Of a DNA stretch of 64,000 bases, positions 17,788 through 26,646 are shown one piece after another (position 1 is the first letter of the stretch; each line of letters begins with the position of its first letter). The notes under the pieces were generated by a model. The model made no database searches, was not told where the DNA came from, and worked only from the letters and a program-made list of their open reading frames with translations. A program made the position numbers and the translations under genes. Location of the stretch: contig CBDDII010000003.1 of assembly GCA_965228905.1 (NCBI GenBank), positions 1,302,001 to 1,366,000 of the forward strand, written 5' to 3'. This DNA is from CALKXV01 sp965228905 (GTDB lineage Bacteria > Pseudomonadota > Alphaproteobacteria > Rhodobacterales > Rhodobacteraceae).

Positions 17788-18548
17788 GTCGCCGGGTCGT
17801 CATCACCGCCGGAGCCTCGGGCATCGGACGTGCCATAGCCGAGGCGTTCTTGCATCACGACGACCGGGTCGCGGTCTGCGACGCCGACGAACAGGCGGTC
17901 GGCGAATTCGCGGCGACCTATCCCGGTGCACTGGCGCGGGTTGCCGATGTAACCTCCGAAGACCAGATGGCGGAATTCCTGGGCGCGGTTGAAGAGGCCT
18001 GGGGTGGGGCCGACGTGGTCTGCGCCAACGCCGGCACCGGAGGGCCGGCAGGGCGGATCGAGGATCTGGATTACGGGGCCTGGCAGGATTGCGTTTCGGT
18101 CAACCTGCATGGAGCTTTCCTGACCTGTCGCTGGGCGGCGCGGGTCATGCGGGGGCAGGGCAGCGGTTTGATTGTGCTGACCTCTTCGACGGCAGGCATC
18201 GCGGGCTATCCCCTGCGGTCGCCCTATGCCTCGGCGAAATGGGCGCTGGTCGGCTTGACCAAGACACTGGCGATGGAGTTGGGACCGGCGGGTGTGCGGG
18301 TCAACGCGATTGCCCCCGGCGCGGTTGAAGGGCCGCGCATGGACCGGGTCGTCGCGATGGAGGCCGCGGCCAGCGGCGTGCGGGAAGATGAAGTACGCGA
18401 GGCTTACGTGAAAGGCGTATCTTTGCGGTCCTGGGTCACGGCGGGTGATGTTGCGGATATGGTGATGTTCCTCGCCTCGCCTCAGGCGTCGAAAATCTCG
18501 GGCCAGGTGATGTGCGTCGATGGGCATACCGAGACGCTGGCGCCGTAA
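17784..18548 (+). CDS. SDR family NAD(P)-dependent oxidoreductase
   Basis: 254 residues, classical short-chain dehydrogenase. Cofactor loop TAGASGIGRA (residues 8-17), NAG at 82-84, Asn at about 107, Ser at about 135 and the catalytic YASAK (Y148, K152) are intact. Coupled by ATGA to the aldolase gene, it probably oxidises or reduces the same sugar or sugar alcohol. The stop codon at 18546-18548 is followed within two bases by the hairpin array that separates this operon from the convergent ABC transporter genes. Confidence 0.9.
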   Translation: MSRRVVITAGASGIGRAIAEAFLHHDDRVAVCDADEQAVGEFAATYPGALARVADVTSEDQMAEFLGAVEEAWGGADVVCANAGTGGPAGRIEDLDYGAWQDCVSVNLHGAFLTCRWAARVMRGQGSGLIVLTSSTAGIAGYPLRSPYASAKWALVGLTKTLAMELGPAGVRVNAIAPGAVEGPRMDRVVAMEAAASGVREDEVREAYVKGVSLRSWVTAGDVADMVMFLASPQASKISGQVMCVDGHTETLAP

Positions 18549-18549
18549 G

Positions 18550-18640
18550 CGAATTCTGTCGCAGAATTCGAATAGGAAAATGTCGCATTTTCCATGATTT
18601 CCGCGTCGGAAATCGGCGCGGAGTGTGCGTCAAACTCCGC
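18550..18640. repeat. Array 1: four consecutive short hairpins between convergent genes
   Basis: Four inverted repeats follow each other with 2-4 bp between them. H1: arms 18550-18558 and 18562-18570, CGAATTCTG with TCG loop. H2: 18575-18582 and 18586-18593, GGAAAATG with TCG loop. H3: 18596-18603 and 18607-18614, GATTTCCG with CGT loop. H4: 18618-18624 and 18634-18640, GCGGAGT with a 9-base loop. The stems of H1-H3 are perfect 8-9 bp. H1 begins two bases after the SDR stop and H4 covers the stop codon of the convergent ATPase gene. No T-run follows, so it is not a textbook terminator, though it may still end or protect both transcripts. The same modules recur at 35003-35097. Confidence 0.85.
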
Positions 18641-20255
18641 TTGCCGCACGCTGTTTCAAAAGCTCGGTCAGCCAATCGGGATCCATCTCGGGAACCGAAG
18701 ACAGCAAGAGCTCGGTATAGGGATCGTGCGGCGGCTGGAACATTTCGGACTTGCCGCCCATCTCGACGACCTTGCCTTCCTTCATCACGACCACCTCGTC
18801 GGCAATCGCCTTAACCGTCGCCAGATCATGGGTGATGAACATATAGGCGAGGTCGAATTCGCCCTGCAGCTTGTCCAACAACTTCAGGATGCCTTCCGCA
18901 ACAAGCTGGTCCAGCGCGGACGTCACCTCGTCGCAGATAATGAACTGGGGCTCGGCGGCCAATGCGCGGGCAATGCCGATCCTTTGTTTCTGACCGCCGG
19001 AAAGCTCCGAGGGCAGGCGGTCGATGTAATCGTCCGGCTCCAACTCGATCAGGTGCAAAAGCTCGCGAATGCGTTCGGTCAGCGCCTTGCCTTGCAGGCC
19101 AAGGTACATCTGTGCGGGACGGCCGATCAATTCGCGCAGCTTCAGCTTGGGGTTCAGCGCCGTGTCGGCCATCTGGTAGATCATCTGCGCCTGGCGCAGT
19201 TGTTCGCGTGACCGCTTTCGGTAATCGGACGGCAGCAATTCGCCGTTAAACAACACCTCACCGCGTCGGGGTGGCAACAGGCCGGTGATGACGCGGGCGG
19301 TGGTGGATTTGCCCGACCCACTTTCGCCCACGACCGCGACGGTGCGTCTGGCGTGGATGTCGAAGCTGAAGTCGTGCAAGACGTCGATGGTGCCATAGGC
19401 GGCCGTGACGTTCCGGACCGAGACGACCGGCTTGCTTTCCGTCACCGGGGGCTGTTCCGGGCGGGCGTGGCTGCGCACGGCCCAGAGAGATTTGGTGTAG
19501 TCCTGTGTCGGGGCCGATAGCATGGTGCGGGTGTCGGCCTCTTCCACCTCTTCACCTTTTAGAAGGACTTTGATCTTGTCGGCCATCTGCGCCACCACGG
19601 CCAGGTCGTGGGTGATGTAGATGGCGGCGGTGTCGAATTGCTCGACAATGTCGCGGATCGCGGCCAGCACCTCGATCTGCGTGGTCACGTCCAGCGCGGT
19701 GGTGGGTTCGTCAAAGATGATCAGGTCGGGGCGGCAGGCCATGGCCATGGCGGTCATCGCGCGTTGCAACTGCCCGCCGGAAACCTGGTGCGGATAGCGA
19801 AAGCCGATGCCGTCCGGGTCGGGCAGTTGCATCCGGGTGTAGAGATCTTTGGCATCCTTTTCTGCTTCGCCGCGCGACATGACACCGTGTTGTACGGGGG
19901 CTTCGGAATACTGGTCGATCAACCGGTGCGCCGGGTTGAAGCTGGCGGCGGCCGATTGCGCTACATAGGCGATGCGTTTGCCGCGCAGGTGGCGCTTTTC
20001 TTCGCGCGAGGCCTGGCGCAAGTCGATGCCGTCGAACAGGATTTCACCGCCCGAAATTCGGCAGCCGTCGCGGGCAAAGCCCATGGCGGCAAGGCCGATG
20101 GTGGATTTGCCCGCACCGGATTCGCCAATGAGACCAAGGACTTCGCCCTTGTGAAGCGTCAGGTCCACGCCCTTGACGATTTCCAGCCATTCCTCGTCGG
20201 CGCGGCCTTCGATGCGCAGGTCTTTCATGGTCAGAAGGATCTCTTTGTCGCTCAT
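18630..20255 (-). CDS. Fused Dpp/Opp-type ABC transporter ATP-binding protein (two ATPase domains)
   Basis: 541 residues with two complete ABC cassettes, equivalent to DppD and DppF joined in one chain. First domain: Walker A GESGAGKST and signature VSGGQLQRA followed by LIIFDEPTTALDV. Second domain: Walker A GESGSGKST, signature LSGGQKQRI and FIICDEVTSALDQ. It powers uptake through the two permeases encoded upstream (DppC-like stop is 4 bp from this start). It is the last gene of the substrate-binding protein, DppB, DppC, ATPase operon; its stop lies within the fourth hairpin of array 1. Confidence 0.93.
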   Translation of the reverse strand: MSDKEILLTMKDLRIEGRADEEWLEIVKGVDLTLHKGEVLGLIGESGAGKSTIGLAAMGFARDGCRISGGEILFDGIDLRQASREEKRHLRGKRIAYVAQSAAASFNPAHRLIDQYSEAPVQHGVMSRGEAEKDAKDLYTRMQLPDPDGIGFRYPHQVSGGQLQRAMTAMAMACRPDLIIFDEPTTALDVTTQIEVLAAIRDIVEQFDTAAIYITHDLAVVAQMADKIKVLLKGEEVEEADTRTMLSAPTQDYTKSLWAVRSHARPEQPPVTESKPVVSVRNVTAAYGTIDVLHDFSFDIHARRTVAVVGESGSGKSTTARVITGLLPPRRGEVLFNGELLPSDYRKRSREQLRQAQMIYQMADTALNPKLKLRELIGRPAQMYLGLQGKALTERIRELLHLIELEPDDYIDRLPSELSGGQKQRIGIARALAAEPQFIICDEVTSALDQLVAEGILKLLDKLQGEFDLAYMFITHDLATVKAIADEVVVMKEGKVVEMGGKSEMFQPPHDPYTELLLSSVPEMDPDWLTELLKQRAASGV

Positions 20256-20259
20256 CGGC

Positions 20260-21183
20260 TTACTCCTTCAACCCGGACGCGCGGTGCAACTGCCAGTCGA
20301 CGACAAAGTTCACGCTGACCGTCAACAACGCGATGGCACCGGCGGGCAACAGGGGCGTGATGTCACCAAAGGAAATCAGGGTGGCGTTGTCTTTCACCAT
20401 CGAGCCCCAGTCGGCGGTCGGCGGCTGGATGCCGAGGCCGAGGAACGAGAGCGCCGAGATGGTCAGGAAGACGAAGCAGAAGCGCAGGCCAAACTCGGCG
20501 ACAAGGGGCGCCATGGCGTTTGGCAGGATTTCCCGCGTGATGAGGCGCCAGAGGCCTTCGCCCCTGAGACGTGCCGCCTCGACGTAATCCATCACGACGA
20601 TGTTCATGGCCACCGCGCGGGCAAGGCGGAAGACGCGGGTGGAATCGATCAGGGCGATGACGAGGATCATGTTGATGATCGACGTGCCGACGATCGTCAG
20701 AAGAAGCAGCGCAAAGATCAGCGCCGGGATCGCCATCAGCACGTCAACGGCGCGGGCCAGCACCTGGTCCAGCCAACCGCCGACCGCCGCTGCCAGAAGG
20801 CCGAGGACCGAGCCGAGGATGAAGGCAAGCGCGGTGGTGATGAAGGCGATACCCACGGTATTGCGGGCCGCATAGATCAGGCGCGAAAGCATGTCGCGCC
20901 CCAGGTTGTCGGTGCCCAGTAGGTGGACGTTGTCCCAGGCCTGGTATTCGCGGCCCACAACCTCGGTCTCGGGGAAGGGGGCGATAAGGGGGGCAAAGAC
21001 GGCGGCGACGATGTAGATGAGGATCATCAGCATCCCGAAGCTGGCGGTCAGGGGGGCGGTGCGCAATTCCTTGGCCACGCCTTTCGGCGAGACGGCAATC
21101 GCGGCCTGCCTGAACACCCAGCCCGCGCCCAGGGCGACGATGATGGTGACGGCGAGCCAGAACAGTCCTGTCAGAAATCCCAT
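20260..21183 (-). CDS. ABC transporter permease, DppC/OppC type
   Basis: 307 residues with about six membrane helices. The inner-membrane permease signature (EAA loop) appears as EAARLRGEGLWRLITREILPNA, and LLGTDNLGRDMLSRLIYAARNTVGIA is the DppC hallmark preceding the permease domain. It forms the heterodimeric channel with the DppB-like protein encoded 3 bp upstream. An extra hydrophobic N-terminal segment (about 5-25) plus a second at 50-70 is somewhat longer than in the shortest DppC proteins. Confidence 0.92.
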   Translation of the reverse strand: MGFLTGLFWLAVTIIVALGAGWVFRQAAIAVSPKGVAKELRTAPLTASFGMLMILIYIVAAVFAPLIAPFPETEVVGREYQAWDNVHLLGTDNLGRDMLSRLIYAARNTVGIAFITTALAFILGSVLGLLAAAVGGWLDQVLARAVDVLMAIPALIFALLLLTIVGTSIINMILVIALIDSTRVFRLARAVAMNIVVMDYVEAARLRGEGLWRLITREILPNAMAPLVAEFGLRFCFVFLTISALSFLGLGIQPPTADWGSMVKDNATLISFGDITPLLPAGAIALLTVSVNFVVDWQLHRASGLKE

Positions 21184-21186
21184 ATT

Positions 21187-22143
21187 CTACCTCCCGTGAA
21201 CCAGACGCGGGTTCGACAAGGTCGCCAGCACGTCCGCGGTGAGGTTCAAAAGCACGTAGGCCGCCGCGAAGACCAGCGCGACGCCTTGCACCACGGGCAT
21301 GTCGCGGGCGGCCACGCTGTCGACCATCAACTGGCCGAGGCCGGGATAGACAAAGACGACCTCGACCACGACGACGCCGGTGATGAGGTAGGCAAGGTTC
21401 AGGGCAACCACGTTGATGATCGGGGCCAGCGCGTTCGGCAGCGCGTGTTTCACGATAACGCGCATCGGTTTCATGCCCTTCAGGCGCGCCATCTCGATAT
21501 AGGGCGAGGCCAGAAGGTTGATGATGGCGGCGCGGGTCATGCGCATCATGTGCGCCGTGACGACAAGGGTCAGCGTCAGGGCGGGCAGGAAGGCGCGGTA
21601 GAGGTATTCGAAGAACGAGGGTTCCACCCGGAAGCTGGCCATTGAGGGAAAGAGGCCGCCGCGCCCGGCCAGAAGGAAGATCAGGATGTAGGCGACGAAG
21701 AATTCGGGGAAGGAAATCGAGGTCAGGGCCGAGGCATTGGCGAACCGGTCGAAGAAGGAGTTGCGAAAGAGCGCGGCAAAAATGCCAAGCGCCAGCGACA
21801 GGGGAACGGCGATGGCGGCGGCGTAAAGCGCGAGTTTCAGCGTATTGCCCAGACGGCGACCGATCAGGTCGGCCACCGGTTGGCCGTTGGCCAGGGACTC
21901 GCCGAAATCACCTCGCAGGATGTCGCCCAGCCAGCCAAGGTAGCGCGTGTGCATCGGCTCGTTCAGGCCCAGTTTCTCGCGGATCGCGGCCACGGTTTCG
22001 GGGGTTGCCGATTGCCCCAGGATCTCTTGCGCGAAATCGCCCGGCAAAAGCTCGGTCGCGCCGAAGATGATCAAAGAGACGATGAACAGCGTCAGCAATC
22101 CAAGCGCCAAACGCTGAAAGATCATTCTCCAGATATGTGACAT
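21187..22143 (-). CDS. ABC transporter permease, DppB/OppB type
   Basis: 318 residues with six predicted membrane helices. The DppB hallmarks are the N-terminal RLALGLLTLFIVSLIIF helix, the LPGD motif, the periplasmic LGLNEPMHTRYLGWL stretch and the EAA-like loop EMARLKGMKPMRVIVKHALPNA. ATG at 22143 is preferred to an adjacent in-frame TTG because GAGGGG sits 9 nt ahead. Separated from the substrate-binding protein gene by about 97 bp carrying a strong intrinsic-terminator-like hairpin. Confidence 0.92.
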   Translation of the reverse strand: MSHIWRMIFQRLALGLLTLFIVSLIIFGATELLPGDFAQEILGQSATPETVAAIREKLGLNEPMHTRYLGWLGDILRGDFGESLANGQPVADLIGRRLGNTLKLALYAAAIAVPLSLALGIFAALFRNSFFDRFANASALTSISFPEFFVAYILIFLLAGRGGLFPSMASFRVEPSFFEYLYRAFLPALTLTLVVTAHMMRMTRAAIINLLASPYIEMARLKGMKPMRVIVKHALPNALAPIINVVALNLAYLITGVVVVEVVFVYPGLGQLMVDSVAARDMPVVQGVALVFAAAYVLLNLTADVLATLSNPRLVHGR

Positions 22144-22200
22144 CAATTACCCCTCGGTGCCGCGGTTATGGCCCCGCGACCGGACCGGTCATTCGATATG

Positions 22201-22231
22201 AAAACCCCCGGGCGGTGGAACCGTCCGGGGG
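22201..22231 (-). terminator. Terminator-like hairpin between binding-protein and permease genes
   Basis: On the minus strand, 9 bases after the stop of the substrate-binding protein gene, a 12-bp GC-rich stem (arms 22220-22231 and 22205-22216, one G-T pair) with a three-base loop is followed by TTTT (22204-22201). This is a good intrinsic terminator and would let the binding protein be made in excess over the permeases and ATPase encoded downstream. Confidence 0.75.
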
Positions 22232-22240
22232 TGATCGGTT

Positions 22241-23803
22241 TTAGGCGAACCACCAGCGCTCGCCCAGGCGCTGGCCGTCGTTGCGCCAGTTCGACGCGAC
22301 CGTATCGGGCTTGCCCAGTACATCGCTATAGGCCCCGACATAGGCGGCGAACATCGGGATGACCGAGCCGCCCTGGTTCGCGACGATGTCCTGCATCTCG
22401 TAGTATTGTTCGCGGCGCAGGTCTTCGTTCAGTTCGGACCGTGCCGAGACCAAAAGCTCGTTGAAACGTTCGTGGCTGAAATAGCTTTCGTTCCAGGCCG
22501 CCCCTTCGGAGTACGCCGTTGCGAACATCCAGTCTTCGGTCGGACGCCCCGACCAATAGGTGCCGCAGAAGGGTTTCTGCATCCAGACGTTCGACCAATA
22601 GCCGTCGTTCGGTTCGCGCACGACGTTGAGGTTGATCCCCGCTGCGGTCGCGCTTTCCGAATAAAGTACACCGGCGTCCAGCGCACCGGCAAAGGCGGCG
22701 TCGGCGAGGTGGATGTCGACGTCGAGCGAATCCAGCCCGGCCTCTTTCAGGTAGAACTTGGTCTTGTCGGGGTCATAGGTCTTTTGCTCCAACTCGGTGT
22801 TGAAGAACCGCTGGCCGGGGCCGATCGGGTGGTCGTTGCCGACGGTGCCATAGCCGTTGAGGATGGTCTCGACCAACTGTTCCCGGTTGATCGCGTATTT
22901 CAGGGCCTGACGGATGTTGTTGTCGGAAAACGGTGCTGCCCGCGTGTCCATCGGCAGGCCATAGTGCTGGGTGCCGGTGATCGCCAGAACCTCGATTCCG
23001 GGCGCGCGCTCCAGAAGGGCGACGGTGTTCAGATCGGCCGAGTCGATGTAATCGACCTCGCCCGAGATCAGCGCGTTCTGACGGGCGGCGTCGTCGTGAA
23101 TGACGATCTGCTCAAGCCCGTCGAAATAGGGCAGGCCCTCTTTCCAGTAGCCTTCGTGCTTGGAATAGCTGGCACCGACACCGAATTCCATGCTGTCGAT
23201 CTTGAACGGACCGCAGCCGTCGGTTGTCATCGGGTCGATCTTGCCGTCAGTCGCGGGCAGGATCGGCAGGTGGTAATCCGACACGATGAAGGGGAAGTCG
23301 GCGTTGCCGGCTTTCAGCGTGAAGATCACGTTCATGCCGTCGACCTTGATGTCGGTGATGTCTTCGACAATGGGTTTGGCGGCCGAGGTGGATTCTTCGC
23401 CCATGTGATGCTGGATCGAGGCGGCGACATCTTCGCCGACCAGCTTGTGGCCCGAGTGGAATTCGACGCCCGAGCGGATCGTGAAGGTCCATTGCGTCGC
23501 GTCTGCCGAGGCTTCCCAGCTTTCTGCCAGTTCCGGGATCAGCGAGCCGTCGGGCGCGATCTCGGTCAGGTAGTTGTTGCGGGTGTGCGCCTGGAAGATG
23601 GTAAAGTCGTTTTCCCATGTGCCGGGGTCCATCGAATCCGTGGTCGAGCCGTGCGCCATGCCGACCCGAAGCGTGCCGCCGGATTTCGGTTGCGCACGCA
23701 AGGGCGTGCCCCATGGGGTGACAAGAGCGGCGGTGCCAAGCGCGGTCGCGCCCTGAAGCACGCCACGCCGACTGATGCCGGACATTGCATTGCGATTTGT
23801 CAT
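22241..23803 (-). CDS. ABC transporter substrate-binding protein, family 5 (DppA/OppA-like)
   Basis: 520 residues. The N-terminus has a twin-arginine-like signal (SISRRGVLQG motif region, hydrophobic run, cleavage after LRAQ near residue 38), so it is probably exported folded by Tat. The body is the SBP_bac_5 fold, with the typical SWEASADATQWTFTIR and FHSGHKLVGEDV blocks. Family 5 proteins bind peptides, opines, oligosaccharides or nickel; nothing here picks among them, but the neighbouring aldolase/SDR pair hints at a sugar or glycoside. Start at 23803 has GGAG 9 nt upstream. First gene of its operon; a LacI-type operator-like palindrome lies at 23827-23838. Confidence 0.92.
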   Translation of the reverse strand: MTNRNAMSGISRRGVLQGATALGTAALVTPWGTPLRAQPKSGGTLRVGMAHGSTTDSMDPGTWENDFTIFQAHTRNNYLTEIAPDGSLIPELAESWEASADATQWTFTIRSGVEFHSGHKLVGEDVAASIQHHMGEESTSAAKPIVEDITDIKVDGMNVIFTLKAGNADFPFIVSDYHLPILPATDGKIDPMTTDGCGPFKIDSMEFGVGASYSKHEGYWKEGLPYFDGLEQIVIHDDAARQNALISGEVDYIDSADLNTVALLERAPGIEVLAITGTQHYGLPMDTRAAPFSDNNIRQALKYAINREQLVETILNGYGTVGNDHPIGPGQRFFNTELEQKTYDPDKTKFYLKEAGLDSLDVDIHLADAAFAGALDAGVLYSESATAAGINLNVVREPNDGYWSNVWMQKPFCGTYWSGRPTEDWMFATAYSEGAAWNESYFSHERFNELLVSARSELNEDLRREQYYEMQDIVANQGGSVIPMFAAYVGAYSDVLGKPDTVASNWRNDGQRLGERWWFA

Positions 23804-23826
23804 GAGTGTCTCCGCTGTTTGTTCTT

Positions 23827-23883
23827 GCAACCGGTTGCTCCGGTCTTCCGTCTTTATAGTGACGCCATTTCCTTTGGGTTCAA
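23827..23883 (-). promoter_or_regulatory. Candidate promoter and LacI-type operator of the Dpp-like operon
   Basis: Reading toward the substrate-binding protein gene: -35-like TTGAAC (23883-23878), 19-bp spacer, -10-like TATAAA (23858-23853), then the perfect palindrome GCAACCGGTTGC (23838-23827). The palindrome is centred roughly 13 bases past the expected transcription start and ends 24 bases before the ATG. Its centre (CCGG flanked by AA/TT) has the form of LacI/GntR-family operators, and the position suits a repressor roadblock. A perfect 12-mer palindrome alone is expected by chance several times in 64 kb, so this call rests on position and sequence type. Confidence 0.4.
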
Positions 23884-23992
23884 CCGCTAATTCCGGGCGG
23901 CTAAGTCCCGAAAAGCCGGGTTTTCCGGCCAAAAAGCGCAGGTTTCGGCAGCTACGGAAGGGGAATCGGTGCGATGCGGTTGCCTGAAAACG

Positions 23993-25351
23993 TCACCTTG
24001 AAAGCGGTTGATCGGTGGGTTCGCAGGCCGGTTCGTGCAGCAGGTACAACAGATCGGCGAAGGGTCTGTTTGTCAGGAGGTGGTCGCGCATTTCCCAAAT
24101 CGCCGACCGTCTTTCCGGGGAAAGCGAGGCGGCCATCCTGTGGAATTTTGCCTCGATCTGGGCGAGGGTCATCGGCTCTTCCACCCCGCCTTTCGCCTGT
24201 GTGTCGCCCGAAGCCAGCACGGTGCCATCGGTCAGCGTCACGGTCACATCGCTCCAGCGTTTGTTCGGGAAACGGGCGGAGTGGCGCGGCTCTTCTCGCA
24301 CGGTGATCCTTTCCAGAACGCTCGCAATCACCGGGTGGGACAGCGCGTCGCCTGTGATTTCATCGGGGCCAATGCGACCGCGCACAAGGCGTGCGCCAAG
24401 TGCGAAGGGAAGGGAGTATTGCGCCTGTGAGGTGGTGGCGGGCATCGCGGGGAACAGGGCGGCGGCCTCGGCAAAAGTGGCGACCTCGATCCGTTGGACC
24501 CGATGGGCGGTTATCGCGTGGGCGTCGATCAAATTGCCAAGCGCGTCGATGGCGGCATGGGCCCACCGGCAGATCGGGTAGGGCTTGATATAGTTTTCCA
24601 GAACCGTCCAACGGGTGCCGAGGTCTTCCCAGTAATGCCGCGTCTCCTCGGATTCGAGCGTGATCGCGGGCGCACCGTCAAAGCCGTCTTCGGCAAGAAG
24701 CGTGGCCATGACACCGGTCAAGGCACCCATGCCCGAACCGTCGTGCAGCATCGTGGGGTTGGCGATTTCGCGCATCATCTGGCTGCGGGGCCCGTGATAT
24801 TCTGCGATCCCAAACGCCTCGCGCAGGTGTGCGGGGGGCATACCCCTCAACCGGGCACCGAGAGCGACGACGCCAAGGGCGTTCCATGCGCCCGAAGTGT
24901 GATAGTCGCTGACCGAACCGTGCAGGGCGATCCCCGAACGAGCGGCGATTTCGTAAGCGAGCGTCATCGCCGTGATGGCGTCGCGGCAGGTGAGTTTCGG
25001 TATCTGTTCGCCGAATGCGCAAAGCGCGGGAACCACCGCACAACCGATATGGCCCTTGACCGGGTTGAAGCCATCGTGCGCGTCGAGGTTGTCGGTTTGT
25101 GTCGCGGCAGCAAAGGCGGCCCCGGCAAGCGAGGCCTTGCGTCCGTCGAACAGGAGGGTCGCGGAATCCCCTACGCGGCTTGCGGCAAGAAACCGGTTGG
25201 CGTGATCGCGGGCGATGCGCCCGACCTCAAGCCCCGAAGCGCCAGCAGTCACCCCGAGCGTGTCGATCAAAAGCGTCGCCGCGAAGTCCAGCGCCTTTTC
25301 GGGGACGTCGGTCTTGCCAAGCGTGAAGGCGGCAATGGCGTCAAAGCCCAT
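23993..25351 (-). CDS. MmgE/PrpD family protein (2-methylcitrate dehydratase-like)
   Basis: 452 residues from the ATG at 25351, the usual family length; a TTG-initiated form would extend to 25414. The MmgE/PrpD fold is recognised from LLIDTLGVTAGAS near the N-terminus, the TDNLDAHDGFNPVKGHIG block with the acidic and His active-site region, and KPYPICRWAHAAIDAL. The best-known member dehydrates 2-methylcitrate, but this family also includes itaconate decarboxylase-like and iminodisuccinate-related enzymes and no other methylcitrate-cycle gene is nearby. It lies divergent from the Liv-type transporter genes, suggesting shared use of a carboxylic-acid substrate. Confidence 0.85.
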   Translation of the reverse strand: MGFDAIAAFTLGKTDVPEKALDFAATLLIDTLGVTAGASGLEVGRIARDHANRFLAASRVGDSATLLFDGRKASLAGAAFAAATQTDNLDAHDGFNPVKGHIGCAVVPALCAFGEQIPKLTCRDAITAMTLAYEIAARSGIALHGSVSDYHTSGAWNALGVVALGARLRGMPPAHLREAFGIAEYHGPRSQMMREIANPTMLHDGSGMGALTGVMATLLAEDGFDGAPAITLESEETRHYWEDLGTRWTVLENYIKPYPICRWAHAAIDALGNLIDAHAITAHRVQRIEVATFAEAAALFPAMPATTSQAQYSLPFALGARLVRGRIGPDEITGDALSHPVIASVLERITVREEPRHSARFPNKRWSDVTVTLTDGTVLASGDTQAKGGVEEPMTLAQIEAKFHRMAASLSPERRSAIWEMRDHLLTNRPFADLLYLLHEPACEPTDQPLSR

Positions 25352-25514
25352 CCGCGCGAACCTTTTTGCGAAACTGGTCGAAGCCTGCACAAGGCACGGG
25401 CTTTCGGTCAACAAATTTCACGTCTGTCCGCCCGGTTTCGCGGTTTTGGGTCTTACAAATCGGCAAGCGTCGTGGTGTTCTTTGGCAAAGAAAAACGAAC
25501 TCAGGGAGTGGAAG

Positions 25515-26645
25515 ATGAAAAAACTGCTATTGGCCGCGACCGCGCTGGCGATGTCGGCATCCGTCGTTTCGGCGGAGGTAAAGGTTGGGATGATCACGAC
25601 GCTGTCGGGCGGGGGTGCCGGGCTTGGCATCGACGTGCGCGACGGGTTCATGCTGGCGGTGAAGCAATCGGGCCGCGACGATATCGAAGTGGTAATCGAG
25701 GACGACCAGAGAAAGCCCGACGTCGCCGTGCAACTGGCAGACAAGATGATCCAGTCGGAAAAGGTGGATGTGCTGACCGGCATCATCTGGTCGAACCTTG
25801 CGATGGCGGTCGTTCCGGCGGCCACTGCGCAGGGCAAGTTCTACCTCTCGCCGAACGCGGGTCCGTCGCCGCTTGCGGGCAAGGGATGTCATCCGAATTA
25901 CTTCAACGTCGCCTGGCAGAATGACAGCCTGCACAATGGCGGTGGGGCCTATGCGAATATCGCAGGCTACAAGAACGCCTTTATCATGGCGCCGAACTAT
26001 CCGGCGGGCACGGATGCCCTGAACGGATTCAAGGCGCTGTACGAAGGCGATGTCGCGGCCGAGGTCTATACCCAGTTGGGCCAGACGGATTACGCCGCCG
26101 AGATCGCGCAGATCCGCGCCTCGGGTGCCGACAGCGTCTATTTCTTCCTGCCCGGCGGCATGGGGATTTCGTTCCTCAAGCAATATGCGGAAAGCGGTGT
26201 GGACATTCCTGTCGTCGGTCCGGCCTTCAGCTTTGACCAGGGGATCTTGCAGGCCGTGGGCGAGGCCGCTTTGGGTGTCAAGAATACCTCGCAGTGGAAC
26301 AAGGATATCGACAACGCGGCCAACAACGCCTTTGTCGAAAGTTTCCAGGCGGAATACGGGCGGTTGCCGTCCCTGTATGCGTCGCAAGGGTTTGACACGG
26401 CGAACCTGTTGATCAGCGCGATCGACAAGGCGGACGTGACTGATGCCGAAGCGTTTCGCGCGGCCCTGAAGGAGGCAGATTTCGACAGCGTGCGTGGCGA
26501 TTTTGCCTTTGGGCCGAACAACCACCCGATCCACGATGTTTACATCCGCGAAGTGATCAAGGAAGGCGACGTCTTTACAAACAAGATCATCGACGTGGTG
26601 CTTGAGGATCACGGCGATCCCTACGCCGCCGAATGCCAGATGTAA
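25515..26645 (+). CDS. Liv-type ABC transporter substrate-binding protein
   Basis: 376 residues. A clear Sec signal peptide (MKKLLLAATALAMSASVVSA, cleaved about residue 20) leads to a type I periplasmic binding protein fold (Peripla_BP_6): VKVGMITTLSG, the YFNVAWQNDS and ASQGFDTANLL blocks. GGGAG-rich sequence lies just upstream of the ATG at 25515; a long in-frame extension upstream is not coding. Binds branched-chain or related amino acids, amides or aromatic acids; ligand undetermined. Its permeases and ATPases lie at 27171-30496, separated by an antisense acetyltransferase gene. Confidence 0.93.
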   Translation: MKKLLLAATALAMSASVVSAEVKVGMITTLSGGGAGLGIDVRDGFMLAVKQSGRDDIEVVIEDDQRKPDVAVQLADKMIQSEKVDVLTGIIWSNLAMAVVPAATAQGKFYLSPNAGPSPLAGKGCHPNYFNVAWQNDSLHNGGGAYANIAGYKNAFIMAPNYPAGTDALNGFKALYEGDVAAEVYTQLGQTDYAAEIAQIRASGADSVYFFLPGGMGISFLKQYAESGVDIPVVGPAFSFDQGILQAVGEAALGVKNTSQWNKDIDNAANNAFVESFQAEYGRLPSLYASQGFDTANLLISAIDKADVTDAEAFRAALKEADFDSVRGDFAFGPNNHPIHDVYIREVIKEGDVFTNKIIDVVLEDHGDPYAAECQM

Positions 26646-26646
26646 G

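Noticed and set aside
25215..25514. Long in-frame extension upstream of the Liv-type binding protein
   Set aside because: It would run into the divergent PrpD gene; the signal peptide MKKLLLAA and a good ribosome site place the true start at 25515.
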